Shown piece after piece: positions 10,301 through 23,700 of a stretch of 64,000 bases of DNA. Numbering within the stretch: position 1 is the stretch's first letter; every line of letters begins with the position of its first letter. The stretch comes from Vicia villosa (lineage: Eukaryota > Streptophyta > Magnoliopsida > Fabales > Fabaceae): contig NC_081182.1 of NCBI RefSeq assembly GCF_029867415.1, positions 6,363,213 to 6,427,212 on the forward strand. Reading direction: 5' to 3'. The notes beneath the pieces are model-generated. The model made no database searches and was not told the origin of the DNA. It was given only the letters and a program-made list of their open reading frames with translations. Made by a program: the position numbers and the translations under genes.

Positions 10301-13300
10301 CCTCTGCCCTCCTTGCCTTTGAACAATTTGGTCTCCGAAGGTTTTCCATGTATGATCCAACATGTTTCCTTTGTGTGGCCTGGTCTCTTGCAGTGATCAC
10401 ACCAGGGGCGGGTTTTCTTTTGTGGTGGCCGAGGCTGATTCCCTCTTGCTGCCATTGCAGAGCTCTCGCTGTACGAAACTGAGTTGGGTGTTCCCAACAT
10501 GATTTTCTTCCTGCTTTCTTCCCTTCTCACTTCTGAAAAGGCTTCTCGAATTTTGAGAAGTGGTTTGGTTCCAAGGATCCTTCCACGAACTTCATCTAGG
10601 TCCTTGTTTAGCCCTAATAGGAATTTGTAAATCCTATCTTTTTCCACCAGCTCCTTATACTTCTTTTGATCTTCTGTACAACACCATGTAACCTCTTCAT
10701 ATACGTCGAGTTGCTGCCAGTGTTTGTTAAGTATATTAAAATACTCAGTAACAGAAGATTCTCCCTGTCGAAGGTCATGAAGAATGCTTTTAATCTCAAA
10801 TATGACAGATGTATTGTCAACATTTGAGTATGTTTCTTTCACTGCATCCCATATCTCTTTTGCAGTGTCATAGAACATGAAATTTTCACCAATTTCATTT
10901 GTCATGGTATTGAGCAGCCATGACATTACTTGGCTGTTCTCAAGTTTCCATTTCTGAAAGTTTTTGTCTCCTTTTTCGGGACATTTAGAATCTCCTGTAG
11001 TGTAGCCTTCCCTTCCTTTTCCTTCGAGGAAGATCTTGACTGACCTTACCCATTGGGTATAGTTTTGACCATTTAATTTATGGCCTGTGATGAGGTGAGT
11101 GAGTCCTTCGTGTGAACTGATCGGAAATGATCCAGTCTCCACTTTGAGTGATTCATCAGATTTGGGATCCTCCATCGTTTGACGGCACTAGGTTAGGGAT
11201 GGTTCAGATCGTGCTCTGATACCATAAAGAAATATATTTTATATTTTCTTCTATTTGATGAGAATTACATATGCTGTATTTATAGACTGCATAAGGCAGA
11301 ATTTGAAAGAGAAATCTGACCTAAGAATCAAGGGAATTAATTTCCCATGAATGCTGATTCTAATTACAGAAAAGAACAGGAAATAATAACTAATTAATTA
11401 CATTAATCCTAATCCTTAATGAGCTGTACAAACAGAATCATTTGATTCTGTATTAATTATTCCACACTAAATATATTAGAGACTTACTAATTAGAGCTCA
11501 CATGGACAAAGCTAATGGCATCAACACTCCTATGATTTCCAGAAGTAAGTTATCCAAGACTAACTACGTCGAGGATCCTACCTTATATCGTTTCATTGTT
11601 GGTGCATTGGAATGCAGTCAAGCGTATCCTAAGATACCTTATTCAACCTGCGTCACCCATTCAATCCTTCACACTTCCACATGGTTTTATTCAACCTGCG
11701 TCACCCATTCAATCCTTCACTTCCATATGGTTTTGTGATGCTGATTGCGCCTCAAACCTAGATGACAAAAGATCAACCTCAGGAGCATGTATTTATCTAG
11801 GCTGGAATCTTGTATTATGGTGATCCAAAAAACAGAATTTAGTTGCCCGTTCCAGTGCAAAAGCAAATACATGACCCTTGCCACTCTGTCTACTGAAATT
11901 CTCTGGCTTCAATCACTTCTCTCTGAGCTACAATTTAAGTTTCACACTCCTCAATTACTATGCGACAATTTAAGCACAGCTTCTTTGGCACACAATCCAA
12001 ATCTCTATTGCAAAACAAAACACATGGATTTAAGGCAACTGCATGACAGTTGCCGTCTGTGCCAGCTGACATGCAGTTAGTTTCTATTATAATAGCATGT
12101 AGTTAGTTCCTGTTAATAGCATGTAGAGTTTCCCTAATAATAAACTATTTTTTACAAGTCCCAACCCAAATTCGGATACATCTCATATCAGAAATTCAAA
12201 CTGCTAAGAGAGAGAGAGATATGTTTTATTTTATGCATACTTGAATTCCATCAAGCAAATCCTGAAGTGATTCATTTAAAGCTGCAAGCTCCACAGAATT
12301 TATACCTGGAAAATTGAACAAATAAATAGCTAAACTATGGAACAATTGATCACAACAGAGGAGAATCAAACCATAATGACTTGTAAAATTTAAACATGCA
12401 GAAAGGATATTTGTTGAGAATGAGGTACCTGTACTGGATTTACTATCATTATCATCAATGTCCGAAATTCCTAAATCATCGTCATCTTTAGCATTATCAT
12501 TGGGTCCTGGTGTAGGAATTTCGAAGCACATGAAGTGTGCAAAAAAAGAACTCTGAAACATAAATCATGAATAGTCATGTGTTTAAGTTATTGAAGATAA
12601 ATGAGTTTCAAGGAGAAAATATTAAGAACTTTCACCTCATCCACCATTAGTGGGATAAAAACAGTGAGCAGCTTTGCATATGCATCAGCAACTGTAGAAG
12701 AGTCAGCAGAATTTGCATTCTGACCAGAACCCGTGGAACCTTCGGTTAGACTTTTAGCAGTTTTATTACTAGCACGAAGTTCATTAGCATACTCACGGGC
12801 CTGTGAAGGAATGTTTAAAACTTCAGATTCTGCATACACAGTATTCTACCAAAACATAACAAACTAGTATGACCTATATATAACCCAAAATAATTTCAAC
12901 ATAAGGAACAAAAAAAATTGATTACAAGAGAAGGTTAATTGGATCAAATGGCGTTCATGTAGTGAAAAATCATTTAAATTATCCGAGAAAATCATTTAAA
13001 TAACTCTAACTAATGATTTGGCACATTGTTTTTCTAGGTCTCTATCTGCTTCTACTAGCCTCCCCCTAATCTACATTTCTAACTCGGACTTCTATAGAAA
13101 TTACACATACCCTAATCTACTTTTCTAACTCGGACTTCCATAGAAATTACACATACCCTAATCTACTTTTCTAACTCTGGCTTCTATAGAAATTACACAT
13201 ACCCAACCACATAAGTTAAAATTCTATTAATATCTTCTACAAAAGGTGATACCTTAAATTTATCTCTAAACGCAATCATTCCTAATACTATTATGTTTTG

Positions 13301-13808
13301 TGTGCTTATGTTTTGTCGGTCTTAGCACTTGGCCATTCATAAATTTGAGCTTAGATTTAATATAACTCCATAAAACCAATATGTAAGGTGAGGACTGTCA
13401 AACCTTATAAGTATTACTCAGGTCATATCTCTAGGCAATATGCAATGAAAATAATCCGAAGATTATGCAATTAAGGTGGCTAAGGGAAGACCTCAATTAA
13501 GGTGAATTGCCATAGCACCCTCTCATGCCCAAGTCTTTGCACCTAGAGAGTGGGCAATGCAGGTGGTCCAACAAAGAATCTTGAATAGGCAATGATAAAA
13601 TCTTAGAATTTGGCCCAACAATAGATAGTAAATCAATCATTCTTAATTCTATCTTTTGTGTGGCCATGCATTGATGTTGGCATGTTGTCGTTTGTAAAAT
13701 TAGGGCTTAAAAACTCAGCTCCCACAACATTGGCTTGTAAGGTGAGGACTGCAGGTTCCAGCAAAATTATCTCGTTTGGCTTCATTAAGTTGAGTCGGCT
13801 ATGCGAGC

Positions 13809-13846
<38 letters not shown>

Positions 13847-16800
13847 CTTATTAACAGTTTATGTTCCTTTGGGACAACAGTTGACGGAAGTGTCATCTAA
13901 AGGACTTCCCATCTTATTGAGAAGTAGAGAACAATAGACATATATCCATCATCTTGCATAAGTTTTTCTTTCTTTCCTTCTACTAAAACAAATTTATAGT
14001 CTGTAATTTAACTCTAATATAGGAAAGCAGTGTTAAGGATTAGTATATAAAATATACATAATGAAAGTTCCTTGTACATTTAAATTATTCACAAAAAAAT
14101 TTCTTCCACCTGTTTTGTAACACTCAAAAGATATCCAGGAAAGAGGAATTACATTGGACTTTTTAGCTTTAAAACATTGATTTTTTACAAGTAATTACAT
14201 CGCCGAATATTTCCACATCTAAAGTGGTCATTTCTCAGTTCATAAAATACTCAAGTATAAGTCATAGCATGATTTTACCACCAAATGACCAAGAAATAAA
14301 ACTAACAATAATACAGTGTGAGTATTTGTAATGTCATACCTCCCTGCGAAGAAGCAAGTTTAGAGAGCAGCAATAAGCTTTTTTCAATGGGCCCAGGCAA
14401 TTCTTATCAAGAATCTGCATGTTGAGGAGAATACAAAGAAATGAACACAAATATATGTATGTAAAACAAAATTTGCGAAGATGCTGTAGATAATTCATAA
14501 CTAAACCTTCAAATGTTGCAAAAGGCGTGCATATGTCCTGCACTTGTATCGCAGGTCAGCATGATCTGGCCTTTTCAACTGTCCCCGCTGTTTAGAGCAA
14601 GTAGACAGTAAAAATTAGATTTTTTTTTATTTTAAAAAAATTTAAAAGATTCTAAGATTTAAATAATTTATGCAGAAAATACCTGAGAAAAGTATTTCTT
14701 ATCACTCATCATGAAATCAACAAAAGTAGCAAAGTAACTCCTCAAAAACTCGGAGGCTCTTCTAACAAAAGTAGATTTTATTATTTGAAGTTCACCTCGT
14801 TTCTCTTTAAACTGCATAAGTTTAAAAAACACCATTAAAATCAATAACCTTTAGTTTCTAAAAATGTTTCAGTTAAAACATGGGGAAAATATCTCATAAT
14901 ATCTTCATGGTATCATGTTAGAGTAATTTAGATCATCTCTTACGATAGATTTTCATATTTCCTTAAGGTTTATTTGGTTTGAGAAAATATTTTCTGATAT
15001 CATCTTCTCTTTCCCTTAACAATACAAAATGTTCCCTTTATTTCAAGTTTGCAAAGATTTATACATTGACCAATAGAAAAAATTGAAACTAGAAAAACAA
15101 ACACAACAGTTTGTGGCATTATTATGATTTACCAGTGAAAACAGAAAATGAAAGTGGAAAATATTTTCTTTGATCAACAAACCCTTTATGATTTGTTTCG
15201 TTATTTAATCAAGATTATGTGTTTAGTTCTAGTTCAAACAAAAGGTCAATGCTTTGTGTCATATCCATCACACAAAAAAAATCAATTTCAGGTATTTCAA
15301 TCGCATATTCTCTTCCTCTTACCCTATCCAAAACCTTACAATTTCAACACTTTCCTTATTTTCTACAGCCAATGAATAATAACTTAATTTCTTAAGTGGG
15401 CTCCCAAATCAAAATAAGAACATAAAAAACTTATCCAACTAATCAAAATGGTTGCAATGAATGAATAAAAGTCATAATTTCCGCCTCAAAACAGTTATTC
15501 AAAAGTAAGGTAAATAACATACAGCTCTCATCTTTGCGTAAGTAGGATCTATGTTTGACACTTCAAAAGCACGCAAGGCCCCAGTCAACCACTCAGATGC
15601 TTCAATATTTTGAAGCATTTGCGCTTCATCAAATGAATCTCCAGTCAAAAATGCTGAATACTGCAGCAAATGAAATGTCGTTAAAATAAATATTTAGATT
15701 AAATTCATTAAACTTTAAATTATGAAAATTCACCATATAAAGACATACCTCTGAAGGGATATGCAATTGCTCAACAAGTTTATCAAGCTCAACAATGAGA
15801 GATTGGTTATTTACTGATTGCATTTCCAACTTGTTATTGCGGATTTCAATCTAGAATGAGAAAAGTAAAGTGAAAAAGATGAAGACATCATTTTTTTTAA
15901 TTAAAGAAGAAACTCATTAAGACAGAGAAGATTGTTATAAAAAAAATCTCCTTACAGATAAAAGAAAACAAACAAGAGATTAAATAACACATCAATCCAG
16001 CAAAGCTACCCAATCTCTCAACAATCTACAAGAGAAAGCCTGGTAAAAAGACCATATATTTACATAAAATATAACCCGGATGCATAAACTCAGCCTAAAC
16101 AAGTTGTTCATTCAATGAAATCTCCTTAGAGGTCCAAATTACTTTCCAACCATATGCACCAAAGAACGACACTGATTGAATATTGACTCAAATAATAGTC
16201 TTCTTTTAGTCTAAAGAGATCATAAAATATAAACACTCCAGGTTCAAAATTAAGGTAGTTGGTTGTTATTTCAAGTGATAGCTGTAACAGAATATGATTC
16301 TGTTATTTGGTAAACTATATTGTACACTCGATTACTTCCCTCTCAAATTCAAGGTAGTTGACTGAGAGTACTCTTGTCTTCCGGCGTAATTTTGTCTTAA
16401 TGAGAAATCATAGAGGACAGAGTGGCTTAGTGAGAAGGTTAGCAGCTTAGTAAGTTGCTGGGATATGTTTGACGACTAGACATTTACTGATCAATTTCTC
16501 TTTAAGGAATGATGGTGTGATGTTATAGACAATGAGTTGATATTATTTGGATGCAAGAGACTAAACACTAACCCTCTATTTTTGGGATACAAGACTCCTG
16601 ATCCTAAATACATAGGTAAATGACAAAATAAATCATTATAATAACTAAGTAATATGGAAACTAATCTTATGCGATAATCTAAAAGAAACTTCAAAACTAA
16701 TAAAATGATCCTGAGATAAACTATGAAATCCTAACATAAAATCAATGATTTTGATTTTTTTTTTTATATTATAACACTCCTCTTCAAGTTAACAATTTCT

Positions 16801-19625
16801 AAGCTTTACACTTACAACTACACCCATTGAAAGAGAAAACATAACAACTGCCTTTCATGAACTACAGGAAAACCAAATCATGGTGATATTGGGTCAGACG
16901 TCGAACTTAATCTGTAACAACCAACTTAAGTATGTGGTATGTCAAGTTTTGTGACTGGTATCGGCAGTTCAACCTTAACAATGGTCGGATGGTGGGACTG
17001 CCAAAACAACCAATTTCCATAAAGAAATGAGTGTACTAACAAGGCAGAAATAGAACACCAAATAAGATTGTGTTGACAACAACAAAGATGATTGTGGCTG
17101 GAAAACTTATTTGTAGTTGTAGATGAATGTTTGTGCACTTTTACCATACAACAAGCAGTGCAAAACTCCAGATTTTGACATACTGACTCTGATAGTCTTG
17201 CAATTAATCCTGGTAGTAAGATTGATCACTTTAAAGCCTTTTTGGTGGCCAGGAGATATTCACGGATTTTTGGATTGGATTATAGTGATGATACTTTCTC
17301 ATATGTAGCTAAAATGGCATATCTTAGACTCCTCTCTTTTGCAGCTTTCCAACACTAGTCTCTTCATCAGCTTGACATTAAAAATATTTTTTTGTATGGT
17401 GATCTTGAAAATAATATGAAATGACCATTTGGATTATTTGCTCAGAGGGAGTCATTTTCTAGGGTTTTTGGAAGCCCCTTTATGGTTTTAAACGGTCTCC
17501 TTGTGCTGAGTTTTGCAGATTCAATACAATAGTATAATAGTTTGATATGATTCGCAGTGAAGCCAAATCCAGTCCCCCTCCACGAGGCCACAGGCTGAAT
17601 ACCAAAGAGAATCCGCGTACATAATTGTATCCCCGAACCAATTCAGAGGCAGATAATATCCTTGGAGCACAAACATTTCACTCTAGCATAGTACACTAAA
17701 AAGCAACATAAACAGCATGTTCCCATAAAGTTTATCACTCTTTACACCATTCAATTCCTTTGACACTAACCAACTTAAACTGCTTCAAATGAAAAAGACA
17801 CCTAATAATCAAGATTCACCGAATGTGCCATCAAACCAGGTATCCTTTCCAGATTAAAGTGTAACTTTGATGCTACCAAATTAACTTGGTAACTGTTTTG
17901 AAGATAGATCATGAGATAAAGGGTTTGTTTTCATGGTTTGCTTCTCCTCCTGCTTACATTTTCATTTTCACTTTGTTCGTGGTATTGGTTTTGGAAGATA
18001 AATCTTCTAAAATAAAATAAATATAAGCTACTAATATAATAAGACAGCAGAGTAAACAAAAAAGAAAGAAAAAAGAAAGATAAAAAAACATCAAAAGCAT
18101 CTTTGCTATTGGGGTGACAACAGCATAAAGAAAAACAAAAGAGATTGAACCACAAAAAATAAAAACAACTTACTAGACTTGTGAATGCACAATGCAATGC
18201 TCTAGCCAAAAAACTAAGATATCAAATGAATAAACATGGATACCCCCAAGCACTGATATAAAACCATAAAGAAAATTGAGAATAGGCACAATTTACTCCA
18301 ACTTGAAGTGTAGAAGCCCTTACTGATTCAATATCCTCTCTCATGTGTCTGAGTTTCACATTGAACATGCCTAACCATTCATCCATGTCTTCCACGCAAT
18401 TTGAAGCAGATTCAAGCCCTTGCAACACCTTCAAGACACAAATTGGTATGTGTCACTATATAAAAACATGTGTATGCAATTTAAACAACCAAATATGAGA
18501 AACATGAGGATTAATAAAATGAAGAAACGTTTTCCGGTCATAGTGTTGTTACCACAACAACTTTAATGGTTTAAGTGGAAATGATGATATAAAATTTCAG
18601 CTTAAAATATCTGCATAAGGATAAAGCTTTATGAAGGGAATTGTTGAGCCTCACATCAACTAGAGATATGGCCTAAGTAGGGCTTATAACACTTTGGGGA
18701 GTTCTCATATTACAAGTCACTTTTAAGATGTTCAATTAAGCCCAAAACCTAAGATGGTGATAGAACTTCTCCTAGATCCGTTATTGGATCAAGATCTTAG
18801 TTATTCCACCATCATCTACACACAATTTAGGCGTTCGGTTGTGAATGTGAAAAGGTGTTTTGAGATCCCTGTTATTTCATACACATTACTTCACCCACAT
18901 TACTTTGTGATTCAAATGTTCAGTCTTAAGCATAAGGGAGTGTTGAGAATCACACATTGACTAGAGATGTATCCTTGATAGTGTTTGTTGAGATATTATT
19001 TTATTTTAAGTATCTATTGTTTTTATTAGTAGTATCAATTAGGATATTCTTAAGATATTATTGTATTTAATATTTCCTTTTTTAGTCTTCCCCCTAATTA
19101 GTGGGGTGGATTAGGAGGCTTAGACCTATATATATGTGCACTCTCTCTACATAATAACACAAAAAATTCATAATTAAGTTGGTATCGGAGCCTGGTTGGT
19201 TCCGAACCAGGGACCTGTGGGTTATGGGCCCCACCACGCCTCCGCTGCACAACTCTGATATCATTGGATATTCAGATACTGATTGTGCAGGAGATGCAAG
19301 TGATAGACGCTCTACATCGGATTATTGTGTTTTTATTGGAAGAAATTTGATCTCATGGAAAAGCCAAAAGCAAACGGTTGTTAATTCCAAGAATCAACTT
19401 TCTGACCTCTTTACAAAATCTCGTCGGAGACCTCGGGTTACTTACACATATGAAAAGATGAATGTTTATGATGTATATGCATCACCTTGAGGGAGAGTGT
19501 TGAGATATTTTTTTATTACTAGTATCTATTGCTTTTATTAGTAGTATCAATTAGGATATTATTGTATCTAATGTTTCTTTACTTAGTATATATCTTTCCC
19601 CTAATTAGTGAAGTTGATTAAGAGG

Positions 19626-19718
<93 letters not shown>

Positions 19719-20725
19719 GGTTAGGTCTAACTAATCCCTACAAAACCGGCTTATAAGGTGAGGATTATTCCCCACCTATAAACACAATACAAGTTATATC
19801 TCTAAGTAATGTGGAACTAAATCCACCCCTTCAAACCCAACACAATGAAGGTGTTGGAGGCCGCAAAGAAGGCAAACCATATGCCGCAATTTAAGCGACT
19901 AGGAGTGGACCACAATGAAGACCGAAATTCCAATAATATGTGTATTCTATCTACTTAATAAGAAAAGAACTTCATATTTAAGTATGTTTATAAGACTTGG
20001 GCACATGTCAGTTTAGTGGGGTAGGATTAGGCCCAAAACGGAAGGGATAAATCAAGCAAATTGGTTTATCTAAAAGAAGGTCAAGAATCCAAGCTGTATT
20101 TATAATTATAACTTGAAAAACATAAATAAACAGATTTTTCAGTATAACAATATGAATTGACAAGGGAGGAAATTAAGCAACAATATAATATATAAAATTA
20201 AAGGGCCTGCTGAACATAAATAAACAATAAGGTGATACCAGTAAAAGAAAGGTAATAATCAACTCAGAATAGTTGTACCTCATCTATCAAAGGTTCACTT
20301 TCTAAAATAGCATGCACATTTGCTGCTTCCAGAGCCTGGAGCTCTCTTTTCAACCTTTCAGAAAAAGCCTCTGCTTGACTAATACCCGTGATATAACTGC
20401 CCATTCAAAAACTACAACAATTTAATCCTGCATATTGATATTATAAAAAGAAAATACTGTTGAACTTTTTTATAGAAACGTAGATGAATTATCTATGTAT
20501 CCAACCAATGCAATTACATAGTAGTTTCCTTTGAATTCTTTTTCATAAAAATATATAGAAACATCACGTTCAGTACTTTCTATTTTTTATGGGGTAATAA
20601 CACCTCGGGTGTCATCACACCCTTTTAAGCATTATAGTTAAGCAAGAGATCTTAAAGAGGATCGAGGCTTGTGAAAAATCGTAAAACTTGGATCTTTAAC
20701 ACGACATATAAGATTCTAGCGAACG

Positions 20726-20790
<65 letters not shown>

Positions 20791-23700
20791 CTCTTTGTAA
20801 AGTCATGCATAATTTCTCTTTCCCATACAAAATTAATTACGTTTCTTAATTCGTATGAAATGCCCAAAGCGTCTTATAATTTAGGACAGAGGGAGTAAGA
20901 TGTTACGATCTAGCACTCGTTATTAGCTACACTGCTTTTGGATATAAACTAATCCCTGCTTTGGCGTTGGCCTAGTTCTATCTACAAGATGCTTCTAGTA
21001 TGTTTAAAAAATACACCAACATGATATTAGCAACTCATTTATGAATTCCTTGTACCAATATCAATCATAAAATATGGCCAAAAAATTTAAAATGAAAGAG
21101 AGCTTTCGATGGCATTGAATAAACCCTCTGCACCCATAAGATATTAATCATATGCTTACACATCACAAATGTTTAACCTCAGAATACATTTAAGGCAGAA
21201 CGATAGCACCTACTTTCCCAAAAGAGCTTCCATGTCCTCTTCCTCTGCTTGGGAGACAAGCTCCTTCTCAACATTGACTTTCAATTCTGCTTCATTGACA
21301 GCATATTCAACAGTAGCGCCACCTGCTTGGTTACTTTGAGTGGGAACTGCAGGTGTATTTTCCTATATCACATTGGTGAAAATAAATAGAGAGAACATGC
21401 GGTCAAGAATAATTAACAAAAATTACTCATCAAGGGCATAGTCATTAGAGTTTAACATTCTAAGCATTAAATCAAGGACTTCAAGATCACTTATGAGAGA
21501 ATCACCCTCCATCCAAAGTAATAAATGTTGAAGACTTGAAATTTAACAGGTTTACAAGACAATGACTGTAGCTTGATTGTAAAGAAAATTCAAGTTTAAG
21601 TATTAGAAGACCATTATGCACCTTAGCCCAAAGAGCCATCTCAACAACATCGATACCAACAACTTTAGGAAGGCGGCCCAGGACATCTTTGCAGATATTC
21701 AAGATAGAAAGCAGAAGGCGGTTCCTACAAAATGTAATAGATACAGCGATCAAAAGTCCATCTCCTTACATACAATCATAGACGGTTGAAATTTACGTGC
21801 TTAGATTATATGTTTCTATCAATGGTATAACCTGTCATCAATATTGCGCATTGTCCACTGTGGAGGAGCCACACTGTGATTTCTAAGGTTATCAAATCCC
21901 TGTAAGATATATATTCATCGGTAATCCGCATCCCACCGGAAAAAAAAAAAAGACAAGATAAGTAAAAGAAAATAGATGTATCTTGATTTGCTTCAGTACC
22001 AGAAACAGGCCAGTGTACTTAATTTTATTATCTATTTAGCTTTTTAATTTAGTAATTAGGGTTTTTGATTTGGGATTCTTTATTGTTACCTTTTAATATT
22101 ATTTAGGGATTTCATTCTATTTTTGAGTATATTATTTCAACTTTTGATTAAGAATAGCTTATGAAACCGGTGGCTTATTGGGTTTATAAATAGAACTTCA
22201 GTATATACAGAGCTAGTACTGGCAACACACTCTCACACTCTTCTATTAATCAAAATTCAATTGGACTCCACTAATGTGAGACCCACATAGATTTAGTGAG
22301 ACCCATATGAACTTCAAGTCTTCAACCAACAAAAGAGTGAGTAAGAGAGTATATTTCTTGCACAATTGTAATGAACACATACGGGATGCTTTTTATTATT
22401 ACATGAGTATATGTATTAAGTTTTATTCATTCAAAGAGTAGGGGAACCTAGGTTATCAGCAGAGCACCCTGCTTGGATTGTCCTACATCAATAATCTTCA
22501 TAACATAAAGATTTGAGGGAAAGAATGAAAAATATGAAACATTACCAAAGTAAATGTACATCCACTGGGATCATTAGATACAACTTCCACTTTTGATAGA
22601 TGCTTCAGCTTGTATATTTTAGCAGGCTGCAAGAAAACAATAAATATTACACAACAACAATAGTCTTTTTCGACTGAACTTCAAAACATCTAACCAAGTC
22701 AAACTCAGGGCGGGGGCTGTGAGGTATTGAACCCATTTCAGTTTATCTGTTTCGTTTACGAACAAAGGCAAGGTAGACAATCTCTTCACTTCAGATAAAG
22801 CAAAATGGATACGGATAAAACTTGCAGCGAGGGTGATTGCCAAAGTTGCTAAGGGTAAGTTGTATATGTTGACCAATTTAAATAAAAAGAGACAACGGTG
22901 TTACGATCATTATTCCAATGGGAATCAATAAATAAAAGGTCATTTTTGTTAAGCAGACTTTGTTCCTTTTTTGGGAAACCAGCAAATGAAATATGGATTA
23001 TGGAATAGGATGGATAGAAAACCTTGCTAAAAAGAAAAAAACCAAAAACAATACTAGCAACATGGAAGGAAAAAACAGCTTCTCGAGTGAGAAGGAAATC
23101 ACCTCAAGAACTCCCCCATTTGAATACTTTAAAACTCGAAGAAAAGCTTTTGTCCGTTGAGTTTTTGCTTTCGCTACACAAAATAGCATGCTGTCACTAA
23201 CAGTGCTACAAATAAAGAATTAAACAACTAATTGCAGCACTAACACAAGGTGACCACATGCAATCACCCACCTAGATAAAAGTGGTGAAAAAGAAGATTT
23301 ATCCTCTCATCTCCCTTTTCATTCCATTTTGTTCAACCAAGAGAATCTAACCAATATATAAACTAAATAAGAATACACTGCAAACCAATGTCTCAAATGC
23401 CAATTCCCCGCATTTATACCAACTACAAGACCGAAAAATCTACAATCAGTTGTTAATTTAAAATAAGAGAAGCACAGTTTTCTGATTTCTGACTAAATCA
23501 CCACCTATGCCTGCTGTTTATGAAACAGAATTGCCTATATAACTTGTTTCATAACTCAGAATCAAGTATTTGACGAGTAAACCCTTAAACACATACCCTA
23601 AGCTTGTACAAACCCTCAGAACCGAGTAATCATTACATTTCTCAAAACAACCAGCATTGCAGGCACTTATTCATATACGCATATGAATGAAATGCACGAA

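Larger units (their letters stand above)
6499..11466 (-). mobile_element. Nearly intact Ty1/Copia LTR retrotransposon, 4968 bp
   Basis: Both LTRs are 242 bp (11225-11466 is the 5' LTR, 6499-6740 the 3' LTR). They differ at one base seen by eye (6709 region, T versus G in TACAAACAKA). The 5-bp target duplication CTAAA is at 6494-6498 and 11467-11471. The primer-binding site GCTCTGATACCA (TGGTATCAGAGC on the minus strand) at 11213-11224 abuts the 5' LTR, and a polypurine tract TGAGGGGGAG at 6741-6750 abuts the 3' LTR. LTR ends are TG...TA, not the usual TG...CA. The element lies in the sense direction of SEC3 transcription. It is inserted into a second Copia relic, whose RT coding sequence can be read straight across the duplication. 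Confidence 0.95.

Noticed and set aside
13633..13900. Open frames on both strands across the G35 run (poly-Pro or poly-Gly proteins)
   Set aside because: They exist only because the homopolymer has no stops; flanks show no domain and lie in a spliced SEC3 intron.
20652..20867. 71-residue ORF with poly-Tyr/Ile
   Set aside because: Translation of the (TA)n microsatellite.
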